Shown here: positions 1-8,409 of the stretch, in pieces
Layout: every line of letters begins with the position of its first letter
Numbering within the stretch: position 1 is the first letter of the stretch
NCBI GenBank assembly: GCA_031398385.1
Contig: JANNNE010000099.1
Span: 39,368-103,367 of the forward strand
DNA length: 64,000 bases
Reading direction: 5' to 3'
Origin: Ideonella_A sp031398385
GTDB taxonomy: Bacteria; Pseudomonadota; Gammaproteobacteria; Burkholderiales; Burkholderiaceae_C
The notes under the pieces: model-generated
The model's database searches: none
What the model saw: the letters and a program-made list of their open reading frames with translations, nothing else
What the model was told of the DNA's origin: nothing
Position numbers and translations under genes: made by a program

Positions 1-652
1 CGTTCGCCGCGCCGGCCGCTTGCAAACGCCGTGCATCACCCGCGGTCTGCGCCAGCACGCTGGCGAATCGCTGCATCGCCGGGCGCATCAGGCTCGGCCA
101 CGCGCGCTGCCCGTTCAGGCTCTTCGCGCTCAGCCGCGCATTCGCCAGCACCATCGGCAGCCGCCGTTCGGATGCAGCGGCCAGCAGCGCCGGCCACACC
201 TCGGTTTCCATCAGCAGCCCGACGCAGGGCCGGTGGGTGTCGAGAAAGCGGCCCACCGCGCCCGGGCTGTCCCACGGCATCCAGACCTGCAGATCCCCGG
301 CGCCCAGCAGCGCACGCCCGGCCTCGCGACCGGTGGCGGTTCCGTGAGTCAACAACAGGCGCAGGCCGGGCCGGCGCTCGCGCAGCGTTTTCAGCAACGC
401 AACCGCAGCCCGGGTTTCGCCTAGCGATACCGCGTGCAGCCAGAGGCGGCCGGGTTCGACCTGCGCCGCCACATCGGCGGCATAAAAGCCCAGGCGTTCG
501 CCGATCGCATGGCGATAAAGCGCCTCGACGCGCCCGCGCCAGACCATCCTCGGCAACATCGCCGGAACCAGCAGCCGCATCAGCCAGCCATAAGCCCACA
601 GCGCCAGACGGCACCGCCAAGGCGCAATGGGATCGATGGCCGGTTCGCTCAT
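1..652 (-). CDS. waaA: 3-deoxy-D-manno-octulosonic acid transferase (KDO transferase), 3' part outside window
   Basis: Transfers KDO from CMP-KDO to lipid A precursor at the inner-membrane face during LPS inner-core synthesis. Only the N-terminal 217 codons are present; the gene runs off the left edge. After an N-terminal hydrophobic stretch (WAYGWLMRLLVP) the glycosyltransferase-30 N-domain motifs appear: LWLHAVSLGE near residue 60, LLTHGTATG, WDSPGAVGRFLD, LLMETEVWP and LANARLS. These are diagnostic for KdtA/WaaA. The ATG overlaps the waaC stop by four bases (ATGA), so the two are translationally coupled. The long ORFs in other frames across this stretch are shadows. Confidence 0.93.
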   Translation of the reverse strand, partial: MSEPAIDPIAPWRCRLALWAYGWLMRLLVPAMLPRMVWRGRVEALYRHAIGERLGFYAADVAAQVEPGRLWLHAVSLGETRAAVALLKTLRERRPGLRLLLTHGTATGREAGRALLGAGDLQVWMPWDSPGAVGRFLDTHRPCVGLLMETEVWPALLAAASERRLPMVLANARLSAKSLNGQRAWPSLMRPAMQRFASVLAQTAGDARRLQAAGAAN

Positions 653-1641
653 TGCGGGCATGTTGGCTGCACGGACCGCCACGCGTCCCAGACCGCGTCG
701 AGCGTTGGCGTCACCTGGCCAGCGGGCGCTTCGATCGACACCTGATGCCGATTGCCGTGGGCAGGTTGCGGCCCGGTGCGCCACGAGGTGGCGAAGTTGT
801 AAATCTGCACATGGGGCAGGTCCAGCGCCACCGCGATGTGGCTGAGGCCGCTGTCGACGCCGATCACGCCACGCGCCTGCGCCATCCGATCGACCAGCTG
901 ATCCAGACCGAGCACCGGCCAGACTGCGCAGGCCGGGCCGATTGCCTCAGCGAGGCGCTGAGCCCGTTCGTGTTCCGTCGCCCCGGCATGTGGCATCGCC
1001 ATGCGCCAGCCTGCGTCGACCAGCCGTTGGCCGAGCGCGATCCAATGCGCCTCGGGCCACAACTTGTCCTCGCGCGAGGTGCCGTGGACGAACACCATCA
1101 GCGGCTCGTCGAGCGCTTCCGCCGAGACCGGTTGCGCGGCCTGCAGCCCGAAGCGGGCCGGGCCCTCGACCACATAGCCGAGCGCCGCGGCGGCCAGTAT
1201 TCTCGAGCGGTCCAGCGCATGGACCCGACTCGGCACCGTGATCGCGCGATCGACCAGCCAGCGCGCCGGCGCCTCGTGGCTGGAGCCTTCGGTGCGGTTC
1301 GCAAGACCGACGCTTTGCCCCCGCGCCAGCCGCGCCACCAGCGCCGACTTGGTCAGGCCCTGCAGATCGATCACGCAGTCATAGGCGTCGCGCCGCAAGC
1401 GCTGACGGAAGCTGCGGAACTCGGCCCGCACCGCAGCCGTCCACCACGCCTTGCGCCAGCGGCGCAGCGGCAGCTCGATGATGTCGCCGAGGCCGTCGAC
1501 CCGCTTCAGCAGCGGCGCGAAAGCCGGCTCGACAACCCAGTCGATGGTGACCGCGTCGAACGCACGATGCAGGTCGCGCAGGACCGGCAGCGCATGCACC
1601 ACATCGCCGAGCGAAGACAGCTTGACGATCAGGACCCGCAT
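649..1641 (-). CDS. waaC: lipopolysaccharide heptosyltransferase I
   Basis: Adds the first L-glycero-D-manno-heptose to KDO2-lipid A (GT9 family). The product is 330 aa, normal for WaaC. The N-terminus MRVLIVKLSSLGDVVHALP is the family signature; the GT9 acceptor/donor motifs follow (VFVHGTSREDKLWPEAHW in the middle, GVIGVDSGLSHIAVAL near the C-end). An upstream ATG would add 13 residues and overlap algC. I chose the start that opens directly on the conserved MRVLIVK, 9 bases after the algC stop. It lies between algC and waaA on one strand, a plausible LPS-core operon. Confidence 0.94.
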   Translation of the reverse strand: MRVLIVKLSSLGDVVHALPVLRDLHRAFDAVTIDWVVEPAFAPLLKRVDGLGDIIELPLRRWRKAWWTAAVRAEFRSFRQRLRRDAYDCVIDLQGLTKSALVARLARGQSVGLANRTEGSSHEAPARWLVDRAITVPSRVHALDRSRILAAAALGYVVEGPARFGLQAAQPVSAEALDEPLMVFVHGTSREDKLWPEAHWIALGQRLVDAGWRMAMPHAGATEHERAQRLAEAIGPACAVWPVLGLDQLVDRMAQARGVIGVDSGLSHIAVALDLPHVQIYNFATSWRTGPQPAHGNRHQVSIEAPAGQVTPTLDAVWDAWRSVQPTCPQ

Positions 1642-1651
1642 CGGCCCCGCA

Positions 1652-3043
1652 TCAATGCGCCGCGGCGGCGATCTGCGCATCCGGCTTGACCGCGAGCAGC
1701 GCCTGCATGAATGCGGCCTGGATTCTCTGCAAGGCTTTCGCGTTGTGGCCTTCGAACCGCATCACCAGCACCGGCGTCGTATTCGACGAGCGGATCAGGC
1801 CGAAACCATCCTTGAAATCGGCACGCAGACCATCGATCGTGATGATCTGCTCGGCGCTCGGAAAACGCGCCGTCTCGAGCAATTTCGCAACCACCTCGGG
1901 TGCTTCGCCTTCGGCACACGGCACATTCAGCTCGGGGGTGCTGAAGCTGGTCGGCAGCGCATTCAGCAGCTTGCTCGGATCCTTGCTGCGCGAGACGATC
2001 TCGAGCAGCCGCGCGGCCGTATAGGTCGCGTCGTCGAAGCCGTACCAGCGCTCGCGGAAAAAGATGTGACCGCTCATTTCACCGGCCAACGGCGACTTGA
2101 TCTGCTTCAGCTTGGCCTTGATCAGCGAATGCCCGGTCTTCCACATCAACGGCTTGCCGCCGGCCTTGTGGATCACCGGTGCGAGGCGCTGGGTGCACTT
2201 CACGTCATAGATGACGGTCGCACCCGGGTTGCGCTTGAGCACATCGGTGGCAAACAGCATCAGCTGCCGATCCGGATAGATGATGTTGCCGTCCCGCGTG
2301 ACGACGCCGAGCCGGTCGCCATCGCCGTCGAAGGCCAGGCCCAGATCGGCGCCGCTGCGCTTGACGGTGCGGATCAATTCGGCCAGGTTCTCGGGCTTGC
2401 TCGGGTCCGGGTGGTGATTCGGAAAATCGCCGTCGACTTCGGAATACAGCTCGATCACCTCGCAGCCGAGCGCACGCAAGGTGCCGGGCGCGGAGGCACC
2501 GGGGATGCCGTTGCCGGAATCGACGACGATCTTCAGCGGCCGCTTCAGCTTGCAGTCGCCGACGATGCGCGCGCGGTATTCATCGCCGATGTCCATCGCA
2601 CCGGTGCGTCCGCTACCTCGGGTGTAGTTTTCAGCCTCCATGCGCTGCCGCAGTTTCTGGATGTCGTCGCCATAGATCGCGCGGCCGGCCAGCACCATCT
2701 TGAAGCCGTTGTAATCCTTCGGGTTGTGGCTGCCGGTGACCTGGATGCCGCTGTGGCAGCCGCGCCGGCCGCGGGTCGCGGCCACGTAATACAACATCGG
2801 CGTCGTCACCGGGCCGAGGTCGACGACGTCCAGTCCGGTCGACGCGAGGCCGCGCATCAGTGCGGCCGACAGCGCAGGTCCCGACAGGCGGCCGTCGCGG
2901 CCGACGGCAACCGCCTTCTCGCCAGCGGCCACCGCCTCGCTGCCGAATGCGCGCCCGAGGTGTTCGGCGAAAGCCTCGTCGATGCCGTTGCCGACGACGC
3001 CGCGGATGTCGTAAGCCTTGAAACTGGACGCTGAAACCTGCAT
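1652..3043 (-). CDS. algC: phosphomannomutase/phosphoglucomutase
   Basis: Interconverts hexose 6- and 1-phosphates, supplying GDP-mannose, UDP-glucose or heptose precursors for LPS and exopolysaccharide. The 463-aa product has the four domains of the alpha-D-phosphohexomutase family: the N-terminal FKAYDIRG motif, the phosphoserine loop TGSHNP (Ser105), the metal-binding loop DGDGDR, the sugar loop GEMSGH and the C-terminal phosphate-binding loop RSSNTTP. A start ten codons further upstream is possible, but the MQVSASSFKAYDIRG start gives the usual family length. It heads the algC-waaC-waaA run. Whether mannose or glucose is the main substrate cannot be read from sequence. Confidence 0.93.
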   Translation of the reverse strand: MQVSASSFKAYDIRGVVGNGIDEAFAEHLGRAFGSEAVAAGEKAVAVGRDGRLSGPALSAALMRGLASTGLDVVDLGPVTTPMLYYVAATRGRRGCHSGIQVTGSHNPKDYNGFKMVLAGRAIYGDDIQKLRQRMEAENYTRGSGRTGAMDIGDEYRARIVGDCKLKRPLKIVVDSGNGIPGASAPGTLRALGCEVIELYSEVDGDFPNHHPDPSKPENLAELIRTVKRSGADLGLAFDGDGDRLGVVTRDGNIIYPDRQLMLFATDVLKRNPGATVIYDVKCTQRLAPVIHKAGGKPLMWKTGHSLIKAKLKQIKSPLAGEMSGHIFFRERWYGFDDATYTAARLLEIVSRSKDPSKLLNALPTSFSTPELNVPCAEGEAPEVVAKLLETARFPSAEQIITIDGLRADFKDGFGLIRSSNTTPVLVMRFEGHNAKALQRIQAAFMQALLAVKPDAQIAAAAH

Positions 3044-3177
3044 GGGAGAACCGGCGATTGAGGTGCGACGCATTGTAAGTAGCCCCTTGCGGCGCCCTCC
3101 GACAGCCGTCCAACAGGCTCGATCCAGATGTCCGAAAACGGCGAGTGTGCGGGCATGGTCTGGCTATGATCGACGGC

Positions 3178-4806
3178 ATGGAATCACGCGAGAGCCAATT
3201 GGTAGAGGCACTGCCCGCTGCTGTGGGCAACATCGCCTCCGTGCGGTCAGCGCCGGACGCCGACGCCTCTTACCAGGCGATCGTCGCCCGCGACGCCCGC
3301 TTCGACGGCAAGCTGTTCGTCGGCGTCAGTTCGACCGGCATCTACTGCCGGCCGATCTGCCGAGTGCGCACACCGAAGCGCCAGAACTGCCACTTCTTCT
3401 CGTCCGCCGCGCGGGCCGAGGCGGCCGCCTATCGGCCGTGCCTGAAATGCCGGCCGGAACTGGCACCAGGCGACGGCGAGGCCTGGTCGGTGATGGACGC
3501 TTCGCGAACGCTGGCGCGCCAGGCCGCGCTGCTGCTCGACCAATGGACGGTGATCGGCGATTCGGCCGGGATCGCCGCACTGGCATTGCGCCTCGGCGTG
3601 AGCGACCGTCATCTGCGGCGAATCTTCTTCAGCGAACACGGCGTGGGCCCGCTGCAATATCTGCAGACGCGGCGGCTGCTGCTGGCCAAGCAGTTGCTGA
3701 CCGAGACGAGCCTGCCGATCACCCAGGTCGCACTGGCCAGCGGTTTTCGCAGCCTGCGCCGTTTCAATGCGGTATTCGTCGAACGTTATCGACTCAACCC
3801 GGGCCGTCTGCGGGTCGAAAGCAGTACCGTGCCGCCCGGCGCTGCCTCGGAGATCAGCGTCCAGCTGGCCTACCGCCCGCCCCTGGACCGCGACCGGCTG
3901 CTCGGATTCTTCGCCGGACGGGCGATTCCCGGCATCGAAGTGGTCGAGCCGAGCGGCCTGCGCCGCAGCCTGCGGGTCGGTGCCTTGTCGGGCGTCGACC
4001 GCAGCCCGGCTGGCTGGGTGCAGGTGCAATTCGATCCGGCGCGTCCACTGGTGCGACTGCAATTTTCGGCGTCGCTGCTGTCGCACAGCGGCCTGCTGAT
4101 CGCCGCGGTCCGACGCTGGCTCGACCTCGATGCGCAACCCTCGGTGATCGACCAGGCCTTGCGCGATCTGCCGGGCGAGCCGGGCCTGCGCCTGCCGGGC
4201 AGCCTCGACGGCTTCGAACTGGCGGTGCGGGCAATCCTCGGCCAGCAGGTCACGGTGGCCGCAGCGCGCACCCTGGCCTGCCGCCTGGTCGAGCGGCACG
4301 GCCAGACCATCCAGACCCCCTGGACATCGATCAACCGCTGTTTCCCGGATCCGGCCACGCTGGCGGTTACACCGGTCGATTCGATTGCCAGCCTCGGCAT
4401 CATTCGAAGCCGCGCGCAGGCGATCATCGCGCTCGCCGCCAGCTGGCCGTCGCTCGCCGAGAGGATGTCGGCCGGCGCATCGCCGCAACAGCTGATCGGC
4501 GCCTTGTGTGCGCTGCCCGGCATCGGCCCGTGGACCGCGCACTACATCGCGATGCGGGCGCTGGCCTGGCCCGACTCGTTTCCGCCGGGCGATGTCGCCG
4601 TGTTGAAGGCGATCGACGCGCTGCGCGGAAATACTTCCTCCGAAGCGAAGCCGATCGATGCAACACCGGTTGCACGGCCTGGTCGGAATCCGACCTCGTT
4701 GGCAGCCCGCAGCGCGGCGGCTGCGCAGCTCGCGCAAGCCTGGCAACCGTGGCGCAGTTATGCGGTGCTCCGACTCTGGAACAGCCTCGCAACCGCCCGA
4801 ATCTGA
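3178..4806 (+). CDS. alkA: Ada-type methyl sensor fused to AlkA DNA-3-methyladenine glycosylase
   Basis: Bifunctional adaptive-response protein. Residues about 31-96 form the Ada methylphosphotriester-sensor domain with four zinc-ligand cysteines (C57, C61, C88, C91; GIYCRPIC and PCLKC). Residues about 105-215 are an AraC-type double helix-turn-helix. The rest is AlkA: an N-terminal beta domain, then helix-hairpin-helix LPGIGPWTAHY and the catalytic aspartate at about D472 (FPPGDVAVLKA). It would sense alkylated phosphate, activate transcription and excise methylated bases. In-frame starts at 3145 (GTG) and 3166 exist; ATG 3178 precedes the first conserved residues. It lies 13 bases upstream of ogt, so the two alkylation-repair functions are probably co-expressed. 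Confidence 0.92.
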   Translation: MESRESQLVEALPAAVGNIASVRSAPDADASYQAIVARDARFDGKLFVGVSSTGIYCRPICRVRTPKRQNCHFFSSAARAEAAAYRPCLKCRPELAPGDGEAWSVMDASRTLARQAALLLDQWTVIGDSAGIAALALRLGVSDRHLRRIFFSEHGVGPLQYLQTRRLLLAKQLLTETSLPITQVALASGFRSLRRFNAVFVERYRLNPGRLRVESSTVPPGAASEISVQLAYRPPLDRDRLLGFFAGRAIPGIEVVEPSGLRRSLRVGALSGVDRSPAGWVQVQFDPARPLVRLQFSASLLSHSGLLIAAVRRWLDLDAQPSVIDQALRDLPGEPGLRLPGSLDGFELAVRAILGQQVTVAAARTLACRLVERHGQTIQTPWTSINRCFPDPATLAVTPVDSIASLGIIRSRAQAIIALAASWPSLAERMSAGASPQQLIGALCALPGIGPWTAHYIAMRALAWPDSFPPGDVAVLKAIDALRGNTSSEAKPIDATPVARPGRNPTSLAARSAAAAQLAQAWQPWRSYAVLRLWNSLATARI

Positions 4807-4819
4807 AGGAATCGAACCC

Positions 4820-5380
4820 ATGACCACCACGCTTTCAAGCCTGCCGGGCCGACTCAGCGCCCAGACCACTTGGCGGTCGCCGCTCGGTGACCTGCTGCTG
4901 GCCAGAACACCGGTCGGCCTCGCCGGGGCGTGGTTCGCCGGTCAGAAGGACCATCCTGGCGAACTTGCGGCGCCGAGCGTCAACGACGACCCGCTGCTGC
5001 AAGCGGCAATCGACGAGCTGAGCGCCTATTTCGATGGTCGCGCGGTGTCGTTCACGCAAGCGCTCGATCTGCATGGCACACCGTTCCAGCTCGCCGTCTG
5101 GCGCGCGCTGCTGCTGATCGAGGCTGGCCAGACCAGCAGCTACGGGGCAATCGCCCGCGCCGTCGGCTCACCAGCGGCAGTGCGCGCGGTCGGTGGCGCG
5201 GTTGGAAAAAATCCGGTCTCGGTGATCGTGCCCTGTCACCGCGTCATCGGCAGCGGCGGTGCGCTGACTGGTTATGCCGGTGGTCTCGATCGCAAACGGG
5301 CCTTGCTCGCGCTGGAAGGCCGCATGGCCGGACCGCTTCAAATGGAACTGACCGCGGCGCCGCTTCGGGCCGCCGCATGA
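4820..5380 (+). CDS. ogt: methylated-DNA--[protein]-cysteine S-methyltransferase
   Basis: Suicide repair protein that moves the methyl group of O6-methylguanine (and O4-methylthymine) to its own cysteine. The 186-aa product has an N-terminal RNase-H-like domain and the C-terminal DNA-binding/active-site domain, with the acceptor Cys139 in VPCHRVIGSGG and the wing motif YAGGLDRKRALL. It lacks the Ada sensor domain, which is instead fused to AlkA in the gene just upstream. The chosen ATG follows the alkA stop closely, and the stop overlaps the start of the EamA gene (ATGA). Confidence 0.93.
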   Translation: MTTTLSSLPGRLSAQTTWRSPLGDLLLARTPVGLAGAWFAGQKDHPGELAAPSVNDDPLLQAAIDELSAYFDGRAVSFTQALDLHGTPFQLAVWRALLLIEAGQTSSYGAIARAVGSPAAVRAVGGAVGKNPVSVIVPCHRVIGSGGALTGYAGGLDRKRALLALEGRMAGPLQMELTAAPLRAAA

Positions 5381-6267
5381 AGCCTCGCGACCTGATCGAA
5401 CTGATCAGTCTGGCTGCCCTGTGGGGTGCATCCTTCCTGTTCATGCGGGTCGGTGCGGGGCAATTCGGCGCGGTCGCACTGGCCGCCTTGCGTGTCGGTG
5501 GAGCGGCGGCGGTGCTGATCCCGCTGGTCGTATACCGACGCGAACTCCCTTCACTGCGCCAGCACTGGAAGCCGATCCTGATGCTCGGCATCACCAATTC
5601 GGCGATTCCGTTTCTGGCCTTCGCCTACGCCATGCTGACCATCAGCGGCGGGCTGAGCAGCATCTTCAACGCGGCATCGCCGTTGTTCGCGGCGGCCCTC
5701 GCCTGGCTGTGGCTGAACGACCGCCTTAACCTGTCACGAACCGTCGGGCTGCTGATCGGCTTCATCGGCGTGATCGGCCTGGTGGTCAGCAAGTCCGGGA
5801 TCGGCAGCGGTGCCGGTGGCGGCTCGACGCTACTCGCGGTGCTGGCCTGCATCATCGCCGCAGCGGCCTACGGCTTCTCGGCCAATTTCACGAAACGTCA
5901 TCTGGCCGGCGTGCCGACGATGGCGGTTGCCGCAGGCAGCCAGCTCTCGGCGACCCTGGTGCTGACCGTGCCGGGGATCATTTTCTGGCCCGAGGTGACG
6001 CCAGGCCCGGTCGCCTGGGCCGGGGTGGCGGCGCTGGCCGTGTTCTGTACCGGCCTGGCCTATGTGATCTTCTTTCGGCTGATCGCCAATGTCGGCCCGG
6101 CCAATGCGATCACGGTGACCTTTCTGATCCCGGCATTCGCAGTCGGCTGGGGGGCGATGTTTCTGGGCGAACAGGTCACGCTCGAAATGTTGATCGGCTG
6201 CGCGGTGATCCTGTTCGGCACCGCACTGGCGGTCGGCGTGTTGAAACCGGCGCTGCTGGCGCGCTGA
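5377..6267 (+). CDS. EamA/DMT-superfamily transporter
   Basis: Inner-membrane drug/metabolite-type exporter of 296 aa with ten predicted hydrophobic segments arranged as two EamA repeats. The first repeat has the typical ALWGASFLFMRVG opening and ends near SPLFAAALAWLWLNDR; the second ends with PAFAVGWGAMFLGEQ. The substrate is unknown; homologues export amino acids, metabolites or nucleobases. Its start overlaps the ogt stop by four bases, so it is read in the alkylation-repair operon. That may be only positional, since nothing in the sequence links it to DNA repair. Confidence 0.88.
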   Translation: MKPRDLIELISLAALWGASFLFMRVGAGQFGAVALAALRVGGAAAVLIPLVVYRRELPSLRQHWKPILMLGITNSAIPFLAFAYAMLTISGGLSSIFNAASPLFAAALAWLWLNDRLNLSRTVGLLIGFIGVIGLVVSKSGIGSGAGGGSTLLAVLACIIAAAAYGFSANFTKRHLAGVPTMAVAAGSQLSATLVLTVPGIIFWPEVTPGPVAWAGVAALAVFCTGLAYVIFFRLIANVGPANAITVTFLIPAFAVGWGAMFLGEQVTLEMLIGCAVILFGTALAVGVLKPALLAR

Positions 6268-6285
6268 GCGGCGCCGTCGAGCTTT

Positions 6286-6633
6286 TCAGGCCGCGAGGTA
6301 GAACTGCAGCCAGCCATCGAGCGGCAGATCGGTCGGCAGACCTTCGGCTATATCGAGACCGTTGGCCAGTTCCCAGGTCGAGTTGAACCAGCCACTCGAG
6401 CCGATCTCTGCCTCGTCCGCACCCGCGTCGAGGGCTTGCAGCTGCAACTCGCGCGCGCCAAGGTGGCGCAGGGCGATCAGCGCAGCCACTTCTGCGTCCA
6501 TCTTCTTGACCGGTTGCACCGGCTGCCCGAACGCGCGCTCCAGCGGCAGGCGCGGCAGGCTTGCCGCGCGGCGAGGCGGGCGGGAGCTCAGGTCGCTGCG
6601 GTTGGCCGGAAGGCGAAAATTCAGTGTGGTCAT
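6286..6633 (-). CDS. hypothetical protein, 115 aa
   Basis: No family recognised. The protein begins MTTLNFRLPANRSDL, is basic and proline-rich for about 45 residues, then turns acidic and helical (MDAEVAALIALRHLGARELQLQALDAGAD) and ends with a tryptophan-containing segment SSGWFNSTWELANGLD. An AGGAG Shine-Dalgarno sits eight bases before ATG 6633, favouring this start over ATG 6639. It is convergent with the EamA gene and divergent from aat. Codon use looks like the neighbours, so I think it is expressed. Confidence 0.6.
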   Translation of the reverse strand: MTTLNFRLPANRSDLSSRPPRRAASLPRLPLERAFGQPVQPVKKMDAEVAALIALRHLGARELQLQALDAGADEAEIGSSGWFNSTWELANGLDIAEGLPTDLPLDGWLQFYLAA

Positions 6634-6846
6634 GGTCATCGCTCCTGTTGTTCGTGTGGGCAAGGTTCTTGATGTCTGCTTGGCCTGGCGTCAGTTTCTG
6701 CCCGCAGCGCAGCGCCAGCCATCCCACCTCGGACGGTTTCGAGGGGCGCACCCCTCGGGGGGAGCGGCTGCCGATGGTGTCGAGGCGAGGTCGGCGCCGA
6801 TGCCGCACACTGCACCCATGGCGACTGGCAACACCGTGCACGCGTG

Positions 6847-7620
6847 ATGATTACCTGGCTACTGGCTGACGACGACCCCTTGCCAGACACCTCGGCCGCG
6901 TTGCCGCCCGACTCGGAGGTGCCCGGCCTGCTCGCCGCTGGCGGCAGCCTGACTCCGCAGCGCCTGCACGAGGCCTACAGCCGCGGCGTGTTTCCGTGGT
7001 TCAGTGACGGCCAGCCGGTGTTGTGGTGGTCGCCGGATCCGCGGATGGTCTTGCAGATCCGGGATTTCAAGCTGTCGCGCTCCTTGCGCAAGCGGCTGGC
7101 TCAATTCGTTCGCACGCCGGGTTGCGAAATCCGCATCGACAGCGATTTCGATGCCGTGATCGCCGCTTGTGCGGGCAGCGCGCGATCCGGACAAAGCGGC
7201 ACCTGGATCGTCGCGCCGATGATCGAGGCCTACCGCCACTGGCACCGGCTCGGCGTCGTGCACAGCATCGAGACCTGGATCGACGGCGAGCTGGCAGGCG
7301 GCCTGTACGGGGTCAACCTGGGTCGGATGTTTTTCGGCGAATCGATGTTTTCACGCCGCACCGACGCCTCGAAGATCGCGCTGGCCGCGCTCGTCTGCCT
7401 GTGCCGGGAACACCGGATCGAGGCGATCGACTGCCAGCAGAATACCGGCCACCTGGCCTCGCTGGGCGCCGCCGAATGGCCGCGCAGCCGCTTCGAGCAG
7501 CATCTGCGGGATACGGTCACGCTGCAAGAGCCTGCCGACTGGACCTATCATCCGGGCCTGTGGCGCCACCTGCTCGACATCGAGCCCCAGCAGCCCAGGC
7601 CCGAGGATTCCGGCACGTGA
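6847..7620 (+). CDS. aat: leucyl/phenylalanyl-tRNA--protein transferase
   Basis: N-end-rule enzyme that adds Leu or Phe from aminoacyl-tRNA to proteins with N-terminal Arg or Lys, marking them for ClpS/ClpAP. The 257-aa product carries the family motifs PGLLAAGGSLTPQRLHEAYSRG, FPWFSDGQPVLWWSPDPRMV, GGLYGVNLGRMFFGESMFS and IDCQQNTGHLASLGA. A GTG one codon upstream is possible; ATG is preferred. The stop overlaps the GTG start of bpt (GTGA), so both N-end-rule transferases are translated as a coupled pair, the usual proteobacterial arrangement. Confidence 0.95.
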   Translation: MITWLLADDDPLPDTSAALPPDSEVPGLLAAGGSLTPQRLHEAYSRGVFPWFSDGQPVLWWSPDPRMVLQIRDFKLSRSLRKRLAQFVRTPGCEIRIDSDFDAVIAACAGSARSGQSGTWIVAPMIEAYRHWHRLGVVHSIETWIDGELAGGLYGVNLGRMFFGESMFSRRTDASKIALAALVCLCREHRIEAIDCQQNTGHLASLGAAEWPRSRFEQHLRDTVTLQEPADWTYHPGLWRHLLDIEPQQPRPEDSGT

Positions 7621-8405
7621 CTCATCCGAAAGAGCTCCCGCTCGCGACCCTGCAGTTCTACGCCACCGCGCCGTATCCGTGCAGCTATCTGGCTGGCCGG
7701 CTGGCGCGTTCGCAGGTCGCGACGCCCAGCCACCTGATTCATGCCGACGCCTATTCCAGCCTGGTCAGCAACGGCTTCCGGCGCAGCGGCATGTTCACCT
7801 ATCGACCATATTGCGACGGCTGCCGCGCGTGCGTGCCGCTGCGCGTGCCGGTGGCCAGCTTCGAGGCGACACGCAGCCAGCGCCGCGCCTGGAATCGACA
7901 TGCCGATCTGCAGGCCCGCGTGCTGCGCCTGGGCTTCGTGCCCGAGCACTATCAGCTGTATCTGCGTTATCAGGGCGGCCGGCACAGCGGCGGCGGCATG
8001 GATCACGACAGCATCGATCAATACACCCAGTTCCTGCTGCAGAGCCGGGTCAATTCGCGGCTGGTCGAGTTTCGCGAACCATCTGCCGATGGCAGCGACG
8101 CGCCGGGCAAGCTCAAGATGGTGTCGATCCTCGATGTGCTGAGCGACGGCCTGTCGGCGGTCTATACCTTCTACGAACCCGAGCCCCGCACCAGCTACGG
8201 CACCTACAACGTGTTGTGGCAGATCGAGCAGACGCGCCAGCTGAGGCTGCAACATGTCTATCTCGGCTACTGGATCGAGCAGAGTCCGAAGATGGCCTAC
8301 AAGTCGCAGTTCGGTCCGCACCAGTGCCTGATCGACGGCCAGTGGCAGCCGATGGCGGCCGAGCGCGCGCTGCGCACTGCGGAAGAAGCAATTCGCGCCG
8401 GCTGA
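7617..8405 (+). CDS. bpt: aspartate/glutamate leucyltransferase (Bpt/Ate family)
   Basis: Transfers leucine to N-terminal Asp or Glu, the second N-end-rule branch next to aat. The 262-aa product has the Ate N-domain cysteine motif YCDGCRACVPLRVP near residue 70 and the GNAT-like C-domain, including YTFYEPEPRTSYGTYNVLWQIE and YLGYWIEQSPKMAYKSQF. The GTG start overlaps the aat stop by four bases and gives the normal N-terminus (PLATLQFYATAPYPCSYL). Bacterial members are named Bpt because they use Leu-tRNA; eukaryotic ATE1 uses Arg-tRNA. The donor specificity here is inferred from the bacterial context. Confidence 0.94.
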   Translation: MTHPKELPLATLQFYATAPYPCSYLAGRLARSQVATPSHLIHADAYSSLVSNGFRRSGMFTYRPYCDGCRACVPLRVPVASFEATRSQRRAWNRHADLQARVLRLGFVPEHYQLYLRYQGGRHSGGGMDHDSIDQYTQFLLQSRVNSRLVEFREPSADGSDAPGKLKMVSILDVLSDGLSAVYTFYEPEPRTSYGTYNVLWQIEQTRQLRLQHVYLGYWIEQSPKMAYKSQFGPHQCLIDGQWQPMAAERALRTAEEAIRAG

Positions 8406-8409
8406 GAGT

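Noticed and set aside
31..1689. 552-aa plus-strand ORF
   Set aside because: Antisense to waaA/waaC/algC; no domain and low-complexity Arg/Pro composition, while the minus strand carries clear enzymes.
3161..3178. TATGAT as a -10 box for alkA
   Set aside because: It would place transcription start at the ATG itself, and no matching -35 was found.
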